DNA of 64,000 nt from Megascapheus bottae (Eukaryota > Chordata > Mammalia > Rodentia > Geomyidae), in assembly GCA_024803745.1 (NCBI GenBank), contig JANJXV010000043.1, forward strand, positions 1,447,501 through 1,511,500, given 5' to 3'. This document shows, in pieces, positions 1-11,039 of this stretch (position 1 is its first letter; each line of letters starts with the position of its first letter). A program made the position numbers and the translations under genes. The notes beneath the pieces are model-generated. The model did no database searches. It had not been told where the DNA came from and was given only the letters and a program-made list of their open reading frames with translations.

Positions 1-470
1 GTCTTTGCGAGCAGTCAAGATGGTGCTGCTCTCAGCTGGAGGGGGAGGAACTCCCTCCCAATGCCGTTCCATGAACAGAAGTGGAAACTTCTCCTCGGAG
101 ATACTCACAATATGCTGGATTGTCCTGTTCTGTCAAGCTGGCAGGTCCTTGCACGGCCGGGTGTTGGTTCTGGGCTTGCGCAGGCTCTATGTGGCTTTGT
201 CTGCAGCTGGCGGGTCTGTGCTGCCGAGAAGCGCCTTTGTCTCAACGCTGACTTCATCTGCCTGTACTATGCCTTTTTTCCTTCTCTGCCTGAGATCTCT
301 GTGGTGCTAAAGCTTATTTAGGATCAATTTCTGGTAAAGAACTGTCTCCTGCACTGCCAGAACTTGAATCCTGGCAGGAGCACAGTACATCTCACACTGA
401 ACCTCTGCCTTCTTCTGCTGATCTCTCTGCGTTTTGTTATTTAATGGTGATATGTAGATGGGCTACCATT
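1..470 (-). mobile_element. L1 5'UTR-like fragment, cut by window edge
   Basis: Read on the minus strand, this stretch resembles the 5' regions of the plus-strand L1 copies at 47965 and 51580. Shared stretches include the sequence around the short run CACCATCTTGACTGCTCGC near position 5-25 and the run TAGCACCACAGAGATC near 295-310. The short open frames here are not genes. Attribution rests on similarity inside this window only. Confidence 0.5.
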
Positions 471-867
471 ATATGATTCAAGTAAAGCGTGCATTTCATC
501 CTGGACAGTGTAATTCCTTCCTTCCCTTTCTTCCATAATATCCTTCAAAGAAAATTGAAAATCTTGTTTCCTAGTGAAATTACGTGAGGATACATAAACC
601 TAATGCACTGGCACCTACATTTGGTTCTAGGCTGCTTGATTTTCTGGGTACATGAACTCTATGACATGGGGGTCTCATGAGCTGGAGGAAACAGTGAAAG
701 AACAATGCTTGACCTAATCTACAGGAAATGAGTGGTTCCTTGCACAGACAGTGGAGTGTTCATCTCAAATTCACTTGAAGAAAAACCACGAGTGATGGTG
801 GCTGTGGAGTTCTCCATCTTGGCCTCCAGTGCAGGGACCATGGCTACAATTTTGCATCAAGTAATAT

Positions 868-1556
868 TCTCTTTTTTTATTAAAGAATTTATTAACATTG
901 ATTTTTTACATCATATTCCAAATGTCATGTTTAACAAACAAGTATTGAAGAAGAGAATCTATATATAATCCCTGGCACTTACATATTAGAACATAATTAA
1001 CATTAGACTGAGGGTTTGTATGTTATAGATACATATTACTCTATGTAATAAAACATTATGTCTATAGAGTCATAGATTTTTATGTCTATGTAGTTGGGAT
1101 TATGTTTCCAGTACATTATCCATAGCATTGGATACACAACTATTGAGTCCTCTCCCTTGTACTGTTTGGATCTAATAACCACATATTAAGGATACCATGC
1201 GCCTTTTGTTCCTTTTGTCTTGACTGGTCTCACTCAACATGATTTGCTCTAGATTCATCTGCTTCCCTGCAAATGCCATTATTTTATCTTTTCTGTTGGC
1301 TATGTAGAATTCCATTGTATATATATCATATTTTCTGTATCCATTCATCTGCAGTAGAGCATCGGGTCTGTTTCCATCCTCTGGCTATTGTAAATAGTGC
1401 AGAGATGAACATAGCTGAGCAAGTGTCCTTATCATATCTTGGGTTATCGTGCTCAGGATAGATGCCCAGGAATGATATGGCAGGATCATAGGGAAGGTCA
1501 ATTTTCAATTCTTTAAGAAACCTCAACACTGCTTTCCAGAGTGGCTGAACTAGCTT
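868..1556 (-). mobile_element. L1 3' fragment (ORF2 C-terminus and 3'UTR)
   Basis: The minus strand encodes the L1 ORF2 C-terminal signature (LPYDPAISFLGIYP, then ALFTIA and DEWIQK) at about 1326-1529. It is followed by an AT-rich 3'UTR ending near 868. The same 3'UTR wording recurs at 13905 and, on the plus strand, at 33410-33700. This is an old 5'-truncated copy with no intact frame. Confidence 0.85.
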
Positions 1557-1587
1557 AAATTTTTTTTAAAAAAAATATTTGTTCTTT

Positions 1588-1757
1588 TGTTCTTTTTTCC
1601 CCTTTCCTGGCCTTGTACTCGGGAACGGGACACTATCCTTTGGTTTTTTCCTCAAGGCTAGAGTTCTACCATTTGAGCCACAGTACAACTTCCAGCTTTT
1701 TTTTCTATGCCTGTGATAATGTGGACTTGAACCCGGGTCTTCAGGCATAACAGGTAA
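1588..1757 (-). mobile_element. IDL-Geo-type SINE
   Basis: In reverse orientation it shows the element's two halves: the ID-like tRNA-Ala left part (box near 1740) and a right part with the phrase 'GCTCAAATGGTAGAACT' and a tail about one lost-tRNA length on. It lies head-to-tail with the L1 fragment on its left and the GA microsatellite on its right. Confidence 0.75.
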
Positions 1758-1792
1758 GAAGTGATACAGATTCTCAAGAAGGTCTTCAAAGT

Positions 1793-1855
<63 letters not shown>
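1793..1855 (+). repeat. (GA)n microsatellite
   Basis: About 30 uninterrupted GA dinucleotides. It produces artificial repetitive open frames on both strands that are not genes. Confidence 0.98.
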
Positions 1856-1857
<2 letters not shown>

Positions 1858-2177
1858 CCCATTCTGGAACAAGATACCTTAAGATGAGTATTAAGTGTTG
1901 TCTGAAATGCTTAGAGATCTGTGCTATTTTGAGAGCCATAACTCAGCAGAATTTCAGGAATTCCTTCAACAATAAGTTACTACTCTTCATTTCATTAGTC
2001 ACAGCATGTTTCGTGTAAGATTTTTTCATTATACATTTTATCTTCGATTTGCTGTACTTTCTATGCAACTCGCGGCAGAGGACTTTTGTCTTCCTTTTGT
2101 CCATCATGACTTCTTCCACTCCCAAACCCCATCCCACTTTTTTTCAGATAGAGACCTTTTAAAAGCATAGGCTAAGG

Positions 2178-2365
2178 CTGAGAGTTTGGCTGGGTGGAGT
2201 TGTGTGTGACTAGCATGCATGAAGAGGGGTACTATTCTTTGATTCCTCATACTCTGAAAAAGTAGAAAGTGCTGTTGGGGCTCAAGTTGTGGTGCTAGCC
2301 AGGTGCAAAAGAAGCTTGGGGAAAGTGCTCAAGCCCTAACTTTAAGCCCCAAGACTCGTAAAAAT
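2178..2365 (+). mobile_element. IDL-Geo-type SINE, diverged
   Basis: Plus-strand dimer with a degenerate ID-like left half ('GAGAGTTTGGCTGGG...CTAGCATGCATGAAG') and a right half ending 'AAGCCCCAAGACTCGTAAAAATG'. It is older than the copy at 51009. Confidence 0.7.
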
Positions 2366-2369
2366 GAAA

Positions 2370-3300
2370 TAAACCACACAGAGCACCCTAAACTCTGGAA
2401 CAAACCTGAGTGATCTGAGATTCCTTAAACAGTTATGTACCTAGGAAGTGTCAACACACTTCAGAGATTGAAGGCCACAGACTGAAGAAGAAAACAAGCA
2501 TTCAATGGCCTCCCCTAGACTATTCTTCTCCCATAGAGGTGAATGTGCTCTTCTGAACTTCAATCACAAACTGGTAGTTCATGACCGGATCTTAATCCCC
2601 TCACTTCCCGGGGATCACTGTAGACACAGACCCATCATTTAGAAGGAAATGGACATAGCATTAGACAAGAGCCACCGAAGGTGAATGTGAATGTCAGGAG
2701 AGGACACATTGGATCCATCATGTCATGACACTATCAAGTTCAATTATGAGAAGGACACACAGATGACTAACTGCTCTCATCACAAAGGCTCAGTTCAAGA
2801 AATCTCCTCATTATCCAGCTTGGTCCAGGTAAACACAGCATGAGTCACTCCCTAATACTAATGGGAGAAGAAGTAGGTTTGGTAAAAAGGAAGGTGACCA
2901 ATATATTCTACTGAGAATGAATAGCATATATCCTATTCATTCCTTTCATTTTAATTTTCTTAAGAATAACTTATTTTTAAATTTCTAATCCTGGGATGAA
3001 TAGCTTTCATGAAATAATATTTCCATTTCCCAGGAATTTCAGCTGCAGAGCTAGTGGCATTCGCCAGGCTGCACACATCAATCTCTACAACATTCCATCT
3101 TTCCAAATGAAAAGATTTTTCCTTTACAAACTAACCTTAGAACCCTTCATCACATGGATGATCTACATTACATGATGACACAGTGTATGCTTGTCTTTGT
3201 GTGTTTCTAACCTGGCAGATGGCAAGATTCACAGCACAAGTTGTTTGTTTTTTGTGTTTCATTTCTATGCTCTTTTGAGAGGTGAACCTAACAGGCCTGA
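2370..3300. other. Intergenic, 3' side of OR copy A
   Basis: Unique-looking AT-rich sequence with no open frame, RNA gene or repeat that I can recognise. The stretch 3100-3300 is probably the 3' untranslated region of OR copy A, because it lies directly beyond its stop codon on the minus strand. Confidence 0.4.
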
Positions 3301-3302
3301 GT

Positions 3303-4245
3303 TTACATGGCTTTGCTGTGGAGTCGCCTCAGAGTGCTTTGAATTTCCTTATTTCTCAGGCTGTAAATGAAGGGGTTCAGCATAGGTATGACCACTGTGT
3401 ACATCACCGAGGCCCCCAGCCCCTTTCCAGGAGATTCAGACACAGCTGATCCAAGGTACATGCCCATACTCGTTCCATAAAACAAGCACACCACAGACAG
3501 GTGAGAGCCACAGGTGGAGAAGGCTTTACGCCTCCCACCCAAAGAGGAAAGTCTCAGAACAGAGGAAACAATTCTTGAGTAAGAAAAAAGGATGCCTGAG
3601 ATTGGAATAAAACCAAATAGCACACCAGAAACATACTTCAGAGTGTTGCATGACAATTTGTCACAACTGAGAAGACGAAGAATATCAGAGGGATCACAGA
3701 AGAAATTGGAAACCTCCACATCTTTGAAATTGGGAAAGTGCAAGACAAATAAATTATGCATCTGGGAGTCCAAAATACTAGCCAGGAAAGACACCAACAC
3801 TAAGAAACCACACAGGTGTGGGTTCATAATTACAGGGTATTGTAGGGGTTGACAGATGGCCACAAACCTGTCATAGGCCATCACGGTCAAAAGCATATTA
3901 TCCATACTTCCACACAGAATATAAACAGACATCTGGGTAAGGCACCCCACATAGGAGATGGAGCTTCTGTGAGTTTGGAGGTCTACAAGCATCTTAGGAA
4001 CGGTGCTGGAGGTGAAGCCAATGTCAGCCAATGACAGGATGGAGAGGAAGAGGTACATGGGGGTGTGGAGGTTGGGGTCAGAGATGACGGCCAGGATGAT
4101 GAGCAGATTTCCGAGGACAGTGATCAGGTATAGGGACAGAAACAACCCAAAGAGGATGGGCTGCAAATCTGGATTCTCGGAGAGACTCATGAGCTGAAAC
4201 TCTGAAAGCAGGGTAAAATTTTCTGCCTCTATATTGCTTAGACAC
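3303..4245 (-). CDS. Olfactory receptor copy A, class II, OR7-like; frame intact but start unclear
   Basis: An odorant GPCR frame, the only unbroken OR in the window. Counting from an upstream open codon at 4310 (335 codons), it shows an N-glycosylation site NFT (31-33), TM1 with GN (67-68), LHTPMY (81-86), the disulfide Cys in GCLTQM (122-127), MAYDRFVAIC after TM3 (144-153), extracellular-loop cysteines (205, 216, 221), SYSRIV, KAFSTCGSH (262-270) and [15 protein letters not shown] near the end. These are standard OR motifs in the right order and spacing. The frame is open up to a stop at about 4332, but the codon that aligns with the start ATG of copy D is ATA here (4230-4232), and the first in-frame ATG is codon 41 (4188-4190), after the glycosylation site. 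A good splice acceptor lies at 4246-4247, so the coding exon probably begins at 4245. It could be a gene started from an upstream exon, a gene using the internal ATG, or a recent start-loss pseudogene. Confidence 0.85.
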
Positions 4246-4275
4246 CTATTGAAGCAAGAAGATGTTTCAGAAAAA
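4246..4275 (-). promoter_or_regulatory. Candidate splice acceptor of OR copy A coding exon
   Basis: On the minus strand a pyrimidine-rich run is followed by CTTCAATAG. OR coding exons are normally preceded by an intron in the 5'UTR, and copies B (9311) and F (44702) have an acceptor at the aligned site and the same phase. Inferred from position and conservation; not proven. Confidence 0.5.
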
Positions 4276-4319
4276 TTAAGTGCACAAAAACACCATGTGT
4301 AGATGTCCACGTATCTGCA

Positions 4320-5040
4320 AGTAATTGAAACTCATTCACTCCCTACCATTTGTAGAAAAATAATATTATCTCAGTGGAAAGAAATTGAGCATCCACCAAA
4401 TTTATCTTATTTTCTTACAAAAATTATAAAACTTTCCTGGAATTGGGTTTTGTTTTTAAGTAAACATCACATAAGGCTGGGCAGCATTTCGGAACACAAA
4501 TCGCAATCTAAAAATATTGTTTTGTGTGAATTCCCAGAAGTTTTCCCTCATTCTTGTGCTTTCTTATTTTCTTCCTTTAAAAAATTATTACCTCACAGTT
4601 TGCTTGTATAGCTCAAAATTAGTAAACAATCTAATGTGCAACTTCGTTGAATCACAGAAATTTATAAAGAGGATGCTAACAAAATAGTATTAAAGCTAAA
4701 TCATATTTATATCAGGTATAATTTACAGAGGTCTTTAAATCTGTATATGAGATATGATTGTTGAATCCACATGATTCTGTATTTCTTTGTATGTATTTCT
4801 ACAGAGAAATAGTGTAATATTTCTGTAGGAATATTTCATGTAAACATGTCAGTACTGATTCATGTATACAGAAATGCTTTTCTCTCAAATCTCACCCCCA
4901 AAAGTACCTAAAATTTAGCAGTCAACAAAATATTTATTGCTCACAAAATGTACTAGCATATATCACCAAGAGCTCTGAAGGATGAATGTCTAAGTGGTCT
5001 TCTGCCATGCATGTTTCAACTTCCCAAGTCCTTTACATAT
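4320..5040. other. AT-rich spacer upstream of OR copy A
   Basis: No recognisable repeat or gene. By position it would be intron between a first exon and the copy A coding exon. Confidence 0.35.
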
Positions 5041-5044
5041 CCAC

Positions 5045-5420
5045 GGCTTTGCACTTACAGGGTGAAGCCATTCCTCTCTTTAGCCATGACTGAGGTGTGC
5101 AGGTCCAAGAACCTCACTGTGATCCTGTTGCCCAATAAAGGTTCAGCCTCTGTCCTGAGCACTGGTTGATAGGAAGACACAGACACCTCAGAGCCTGCTA
5201 ATGCTGGCAACAAAGAAGCACATGTAACTGACTTGGAGGCATTCCACTGGAGGACTGAGATGACAGGTTCATCACTAAGTATTATATGGTCTTGGAGTCT
5301 CAATACTCAGAGCGTATCATTAGCCAACTCATGGCTAGTTATTGCACCAAGTCTCAAAGGACATTCAAACATTAATGGAAAAAAGAAGAAAAGGACTATA
5401 CACAGTAGACTTTAGAGCCT
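5045..5420 (-). promoter_or_regulatory. Conserved OR upstream block, copy A version
   Basis: This block is homologous to blocks at 11040-11400, 17880-18060, 30240-30520, 36340-36540 and 46680-47000, one upstream of every OR copy. Shared elements include a 'CAATTAGCCAAATTGA'-like core (here diverged, near 5317-5330) followed 20-30 bases later by 'TCTCAAAGGACATT'. It is the best candidate for the promoter or non-coding first exon. Function is inferred from conservation and position only. Confidence 0.45.
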
Positions 5421-6095
5421 ATATCTAATTAGGCAAAGATGTAAGTTTTATGTACAATTAAGAAATAATAATAAAAAGAAACAGAAATCAAAGTCCAATT
5501 ACTTCACTCTCAAGGAAGCAAAATATAAAACCCCAAAACAATACCATTTTATACCCGTGAAGTAACATTTATTACATTGGCAATATTGTGGACAAAATGA
5601 TATAGTTTATCTTCAGAAACATATCTCCAAACAGAAACATTCACTCATGATCCAATGTTGAAATGGAGCCAGGTGAATGGAGGGAATGAGTGGGGCTGGG
5701 AGAGATGAGGAAGCAGGATGGAAAGGGGGATATCTGCTAGCATGCATTCTATTAATAAAATGACACAGCTACCTGTAACCTCTTTGGACAACTTCTTCAA
5801 GATGACAGAATTGCTAAAAAGAAAAGGCAAAGTGGTAATAATAAGATGAGACAAAGGACACAGAGTAAACATGTGTTACAGCAACATTCACAAGATACAA
5901 TTTTGGAAGTGAACTTTACAACTTGGGAGGGGTGGGGGAAGGGAAAGTGGGAGGAAAGCATGGGAAGGGGTAACAATATTCAAGAAGTAATGTACTCACT
6001 GCAATATGAATGTAACTCTACCCCCTCTCAACACCACTATGTTAATAAATTTAAGAAAAAAGAAAATACCAATGAATGTAACTGTTGTGAATAGA
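5420..6095. other. AT-rich intergenic stretch
   Basis: Contains only short low-complexity open frames, and no gene or named repeat that I can support. A G-rich stretch near 5925-5970 resembles one near 14595-14625 weakly. Confidence 0.3.
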
Positions 6096-6102
6096 TCTTT
6101 GT

Positions 6103-6480
6103 TCCAGTCTTGGGGCTTGAACTCAGGTCCTGAGCACTGTCCATGTGCTTTCTCAAATATAGAGCTCTACCACATGAGCCATAGCATCACTTATCGCCTT
6201 TACTATGTGGTACTGAGGACTTGAATGCAGGTCTTGGTGCATGCTAGGCAAGCATTCTATCATGAGGCCAAACTCCTGGCCCCAAGAGATCTTTTTTTTG
6301 CCTGTCCTGGGCCTTGAGTTCAGGGCCTGAGCACTGTCCTTGGGCTTGGGCTTTCCCAAGGCCAGAACGCTACCACTTGAGCCATAGCACCACTTGTGGC
6401 TTTTTTTCTATGTATGTTGTACAGAGGAATCAAACCAGGGTCTTTGTGCATGCTAGGCAAGCACTCTACCATTAGGCCCT
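6103..6480 (-). mobile_element. Two IDL-Geo-type SINEs in tandem
   Basis: Two reverse-oriented copies, about 6103-6280 and 6296-6480. Each has the 'GAGCCATAGCA' motif, a middle 'TATG..GTACTGAGGA' and the ID-like end 'GCATGCTAGGCAAGC'. They are similar but not identical, so they are separate insertions. Confidence 0.8.
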
Positions 6481-6526
6481 GAGATTTTATTTGGATGATA
6501 AGTTTTCTTGAATTCAGAAGCTCATT

Positions 6527-6735
6527 TTATTTGTGCTTGTCCTCGGGATTCAATTCAGGTCATAGGTGTTGTCCCTGTGCTTTGCTTGCTCAAGGCTGGT
6601 CTTCTATGACTCGAGCCATAGTTGCACCTCCAGTTTTTTGGTGGTAAACAGGACTTTGACAGACTTTCTTGCCTAGCCTGGCTACAAACTAGAGTCTTCA
6701 TATCTCAGCCTCCTGAGTAGGATTCCTGGCATGAG
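6527..6735 (-). mobile_element. Composite SINE (Geo-like plus B1-like half)
   Basis: Reverse orientation. A Geo-like monomer is joined to a B1-like monomer recognisable by 'TCAGCCTCCTGAGTAGGATT', the reverse of the 7SL-derived Pol III box region. The same composite recurs at 10583, 16785 and 40815. Confidence 0.6.
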
Positions 6736-7184
6736 ATGCTAGTGCAAGAACAGGAATAGATTTTAAATAAATCTCAGGCCCTGAGTACAGATAGGCTTAC
6801 TTTGAGCCACTGAAGGTCGCCAAAATGTCTCCTGTTTCTGAGTGTTTACCTTAAGGTATGGTTTTGGCATGCGAATCACCACAGTTGACAACCCAAAAGT
6901 CACCCTCCTTTTCCTGACCGAGTGTGTCTTCTTGTTCATTCTTCACAACCTTGAGCACTGGTTGATAAGAGTGACTGCCAGGTGAAGAGAATTATCCTTC
7001 CCTCCTGAAGATAATTCATAGAATTGAAGGAAATAATCTTATAATGAGTGACAAACATCTCAGAGCATCAGAAAATACAAAAGTGGTACTGAGGCAGCTT
7101 GTCAACACAGGCTAGATGAAAGAATGGGACACTAGTAAACAGAGGGGACTTGGGAAGGAAGACAATAGAAGAGCTCAAGCCACT

Positions 7185-7885
7185 TAACATGCAAAAGCAT
7201 GTGTGGGAAATATGGGGAATGTCATTGATTTCCTGCTGAGGTTAATCAGCCTCTTTATTTGTATAATAACTCATGGACATGATCTGTGAAAAAAGCATAT
7301 CTGCTATCGGTGAAGTTACTCATTAACCTAATGCAGAAAGGTAGGCAAAAGAAATCAGTTCTGCATTCTGGGCAGAGGTGCTTCTACTTAGAGTCTGGAA
7401 TTGGTTCTCAGTGGACCCAGATGCTAAGCCAGTATCCCTTTACCTATTGCCCTTTGCTCAGAGATGGAAAGCTGGAAAGGCTGCAAATTGGGAAGGGCCA
7501 AGGCTGGTGCCAGTATCAGCACATACTTTCATGAGTCAAAGGCCTGTTGATTGTCCTCCCCAATTTAGGAGAGTATCTTCTCCAGCTGTTGTCCAACACA
7601 AAGGTTGGACTACTTCAGTAAATCCTGGTTGAAGGAGGAAGTCTCTTTAGGAAGGCTTCACTTCTCCTTTTGGACAGCGTTTGCTGTCCCTGCTTCAACT
7701 CATAGCCCTGATAAGTAGCCTTGTATGCAAAAGTTGTGCTTTCATACTTGATACCTTGTAGCTCAAGCTTTTTGAGCAAGACTCTGGTAGCCTCCTCACA
7801 AGCCTCCTTGCTTAAGGCTGCCAGTAGGAGATCATCAATATTGTAACAGTGCTACTTCAAGATATTCTGTGTCAAAGGCAGCTGG
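7185..7885 (-). pseudogene. Gammaretrovirus-like pol fossil (RT and RNase H)
   Basis: On the minus strand the reverse transcriptase catalytic loop reads as DDLLLAA near 7822-7838, with the first residues disturbed by a one-base loss. A TYQGYELKQGQ-like stretch follows. Lower down is the connection segment (around 7450-7520) and, near 7290-7310, the RNase H signature TDSRYAF, followed by an RG-rich stretch with stops. Order and spacing match class I (gammaretroviral) pol, with an apparent deletion between the RT end and the connection. No LTR, gag or env was found beside it. It is unrelated to the class II provirus at 22501 and much more decayed. Not coding. Confidence 0.75.
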
Positions 7886-7889
7886 GTCT

Positions 7890-8090
7890 TGACTCATTTA
7901 GTGTCATTCTATCTTGCCTTATGTATCTAGGTTTTGTTCTATTGTAGATCTATAGTAGGAGAGCCAAAAGTTTCTACTAACTATGGCAAATGAGGGAAAC
8001 CAATGAACCTACGTTCTTTTGAGTCTGGCTTACTTCACTTAATATAATTTTTTCTAAGTCTTTTTATTTCTTCCAGAAAAGTTCTTAGAG
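7890..8090 (-). mobile_element. L1 3'UTR fragment
   Basis: Matches the start of the L1 3' region seen at 19300-19480 and 56840-57000 (shared 'GAGTCTGGCTTACTTCACTTAAT'), in the same minus orientation. It abuts the retroviral fossil. Confidence 0.75.
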
Positions 8091-8339
8091 TCTGAAATAC
8101 CATTGTAAACTTGTCCTGTGCAAATTCTACTTACATCAATTGAATTGAGAGCCTCACAAGCACTACACCTTTTATTCTCCAGAACTGAATCTTTACATCT
8201 GCCTATAAATACACTCTCCAGAATCCTAAGCCTCTTAACTACTGTGCAAAGAGGGAACCAGATGGGTAAATTAATTAGCCAGTTACTTTTCATATTTTCC
8301 ACATGGAAGAAGAAGCAGGGATATGCCTAATTCTTCCAT

Positions 8340-9310
8340 TTAGTTAAGTGCCCTACCCAAGACCTCAGTTCCGAGGATACTGCTGCCCAACCTCCTCAGA
8401 GTCCCGCTAATGTCCCTTTTCCTCAGGCTGTAGATAAAGGGGTTCAGCATGGGGGACACCACCATGTACATCACCGAGGCCATCAGGAGGTTTCTGGAGC
8501 CGTGGAACATAGTGGAACCACAGTACGAACCAAGCAAGGTGCCATAGAAAAAGCAAACCACCCACAGGTGAGCCCCACACGTAGAGAAGGCTTTGTGCCT
8601 CCCATTTTTTTGGGGGATCATCAGGATGGAAGAGATAATTTCGTAGTAAGAGTGAAGGATCCGAAAAGAGGAAATATCCCAAAGATGACAGTACTTACAT
8701 ATATGAACGAGTTATTTGTAAGGAAACCAGAACAGGACAGTTTAAATATTTGAGAAGCATCACAGAAGCAATTTGGGATTTCCACATTTTTAAAGCAAGT
8801 GAATTGTAAGATCAATATATTGTGTGACTGGGATTTCAAAATAGTAAAGAAAGCAGACACCAATACAAAGATTCGACAGCAGCGAGGGTTAAAGAGGACC
8901 GGTAGTGCAGGGGCTGACAGATGGCCACAAAGCAGTCATAGGCCATGACAGTCAGAAGCATGTCATCCTTGCTGCCAAAAAAGATGAGAGACATCTGGGT
9001 GAGGCAGCCCCCATAGGAGATGGCTCTGCTGTGACTCTGGATGTTCACCAGTATCTTGGGGACCATGGTAGATGAGAAGCCAATGTCAGCCAAGGAGAGG
9101 TTGCAGAGTTAGAAGTACATGGGGGTGTGGAGGTGAGGGTCAGATCTGACGGCCAGGACGATGAGCAGATTTCCCAGCACGGTGGTCAGATACATGAACA
9201 GGAAGAGCCCAAGGAGGACTGGTTGTATTTCAGGGTCATCTGAGAGTTCCAGGAGATGGAACTCAGAGCCTGTGGTTAGATTTTCTACTTTGAGATCCCT
9301 TGGACAACTG
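8340..9310 (-). pseudogene. Olfactory receptor copy B, OR7-like pseudogene
   Basis: All seven-helix landmarks can be found but in three frames. The frame from the exon start (acceptor at 9311) reads [12 protein letters not shown] and LHTPMYF, then meets an in-frame TAA where TM2 should continue (about 9109-9111). It goes on through [12 protein letters not shown] and [10 protein letters not shown], where the usual Arg of DRY is Cys, and shifts frame near 8860-8880. A middle frame covers the second extracellular loop (FCDASQ), and a second shift near 8620-8640 leads to KAFSTC and [14 protein letters not shown]. The codon aligned with the start of copy D is CTC. Two frameshifts and one stop make it non-functional as a receptor. 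Confidence 0.9.
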
Positions 9311-9479
9311 CTAAAGGAAGAAATCTCATTAGAAATGCATAATGTTTGTCTAGGAAAGTTCAACTGTATATACCTGTATATATGTATACGTTTAATTGTG
9401 TAACATACTTGAGGTGCAGTGTACTTAGAAATATTTCGCTGCTGTGGCAATCCCACACTTGTAGCTTCTTCTCACTCAG

Positions 9480-9760
9480 GTAGGCCTTTTTTCCCAGCCC
9501 TGTGCCTACACAACTGATCCACTGGGTGAACAACATATTAGAAATCCAAGATCATAAGGGTAGCTAGAGCATGTCAGTACAACAATACAGCCCAGTCTTA
9601 TCTTCTTTTTAGTACAGCATTTTTGGGACTTAATTTGCATAAGAATCATTGACAGGATACAGCTCCATCATTTGAAATACATTCACTAAGGCAGCTATTA
9701 GCCTAGTTAAATTTGGCCATACTGAGAACCAATGAGACCCATCAACCTCACTTACTGTCC
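9480..9760. repeat. Upstream duplicated block shared by OR copies B, D and F
   Basis: Similar to 28800-29070 and 44850-44950. The recognisable shared phrase is around 'CCCAGCCCTGGGTCTACACA'. No gene in it. It shows that B, D and F came from one ancestral duplicated segment. Confidence 0.6.
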
Positions 9761-10130
9761 CACTGCAACCCAGACAAAAGAATCTGTTTTCGGTCTCTAT
9801 TGACTTTCCTGTTCTGGTATTATGGCACTTGCAGGTAAATGGGTAGACCTAGAAATGTGCTAGTGAAGGAAGTAAGTCAGGCTCAGAGACAAAGGACACT
9901 TGCGTTCTGTCAGACATGGCTGTTAGATGTCATTTATAACCATATAAAATCCATATACAAATTCATGTGCATCTATACACAAAGTGTGATGAGTAGAAGA
10001 GGATTGTGAGGATGTTAACTCCTTGATTGCCTAAGCTGCAGTTTAATAAGATGAATACCCCTTCTGGAATACTTGTTTGTTACACATGACATTTCAAATA
10101 TGATGTAAAAATCAATGTTATAAAATCTTT
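9760..10130 (+). mobile_element. Old L1 3' end
   Basis: Contains remains of the ORF2 C-terminus ('GGTATTATGGCACTTGCAGG', then 'GTAAGTCAGGCTCAGAGACA') and a 3'UTR ending in 'TGACATTTCAAATATGATG'. The same fragment lies upstream of copies D (29110) and F (45270), so it predates those duplications. Confidence 0.7.
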
Positions 10131-10274
10131 TTTAAAATGCGGGGGTAGTTCCCTCTTGCATTTTTTGTGGTCTCTGATGTGGCTAACAGGTCTGTAAAAG
10201 TTCATAATAGTGATGTACATGTCATTTTTCCTCTTTATTCTTTTAACTCTTCTTAAAGCTCTTGCTATCTTCTG

Positions 10275-10436
10275 GGCCAGCAGTTTGGCCTAGTGGCAAA
10301 ATGCTTGCCTAATATTCATGAAGACTGGGGTCTGATTTTTGGTGGGGCTGTGCTTGAGTGGTAGAGCTGTGTCCTTGATAAAGCCCAAGGACAGTGCTCA
10401 AGCCCTGTGATCAAGCCCTGGACTGGCAAAAATATT
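10275..10436 (+). mobile_element. IDL-Geo-type SINE
   Basis: ID-like left half from 'CAGTTTGGCCTAGTGGC' and a right half ending 'CCCTGGACTGGCAAAAATA'. The linker is shorter than in the copy at 51009. Confidence 0.8.
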
Positions 10437-10582
10437 TTTAAGTCTTTGCTATTTATTGCAACTAGTCTGGAGGAAATAGTAAGTCCAGTCTTCCACTTTT
10501 GTAATGTGTTTATTATGAGTTAAAAAAATGAAATGAATATCATAAAGCTCAACCTCTCATTTATTTATATTTATTTATTTAA

Positions 10583-10795
10583 TTTGGGGGTGTTTGGGGG
10601 CTTGAACTCGTACTGGGCACTATCCCTGAGCACTTCAGCTCAAGGCAACCATCCTACCCTTGAGCAAAGTCCCACTTCACATTTTCTTGAGGTTAGTTGG
10701 AGATAAGAGTCTCAGGTCATTTTGTGCCCAGGATTCCCAGACCTCAGACTATTTAGTAGCTAGGATTACAAGCATGAGGCACCTCATGCAGCAAC
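10583..10795 (-). mobile_element. Composite SINE (Geo-like plus B1-like half)
   Basis: Reverse orientation, with 'GAACTCGTACTGGGCACTATCC' at one end and the B1-like 'AGTAGCTAGGATTACAAGCATGAG' at the other. Confidence 0.65.
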
Positions 10796-10814
10796 TATTT
10801 AAAAAAACATACAA

Positions 10815-11020
10815 CATTCTAATTTCCAGTGACTCATGCCTGTAATCCTGAGGTCTGAGGATAGCAGTTCTCAGTCAGCCTGATCAAGAATGTCCTTGAA
10901 ACTCTTAACGCCAGGGAACCACAAAAAGAGCAGGAAGTAGAGCTGTGGCTCGAGTGGTAAAGTGCCAATCTTGAGTTAAACATCTCAGGGATAGGTACAG
11001 GGCCTGGATTGAAGACCTGA
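10815..11020 (+). mobile_element. Composite SINE (B1-like plus Geo-like half)
   Basis: Plus orientation. The B1-like start is 'TCATGCCTGTAATCCTGAGG' and the right half holds 'GAGCTGTGGCTCGAGTGGTA'. It pairs with the inverted copy at 10583 and could form a hairpin in RNA. Confidence 0.7.
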
Positions 11021-11039
11021 CATATCTCCAAAGCCTTTC

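Noticed and set aside
2041..2140. Candidate small coding exon (64 codons, minus)
   Set aside because: Not conserved in any paralogous segment and without flanking splice sites I could identify.
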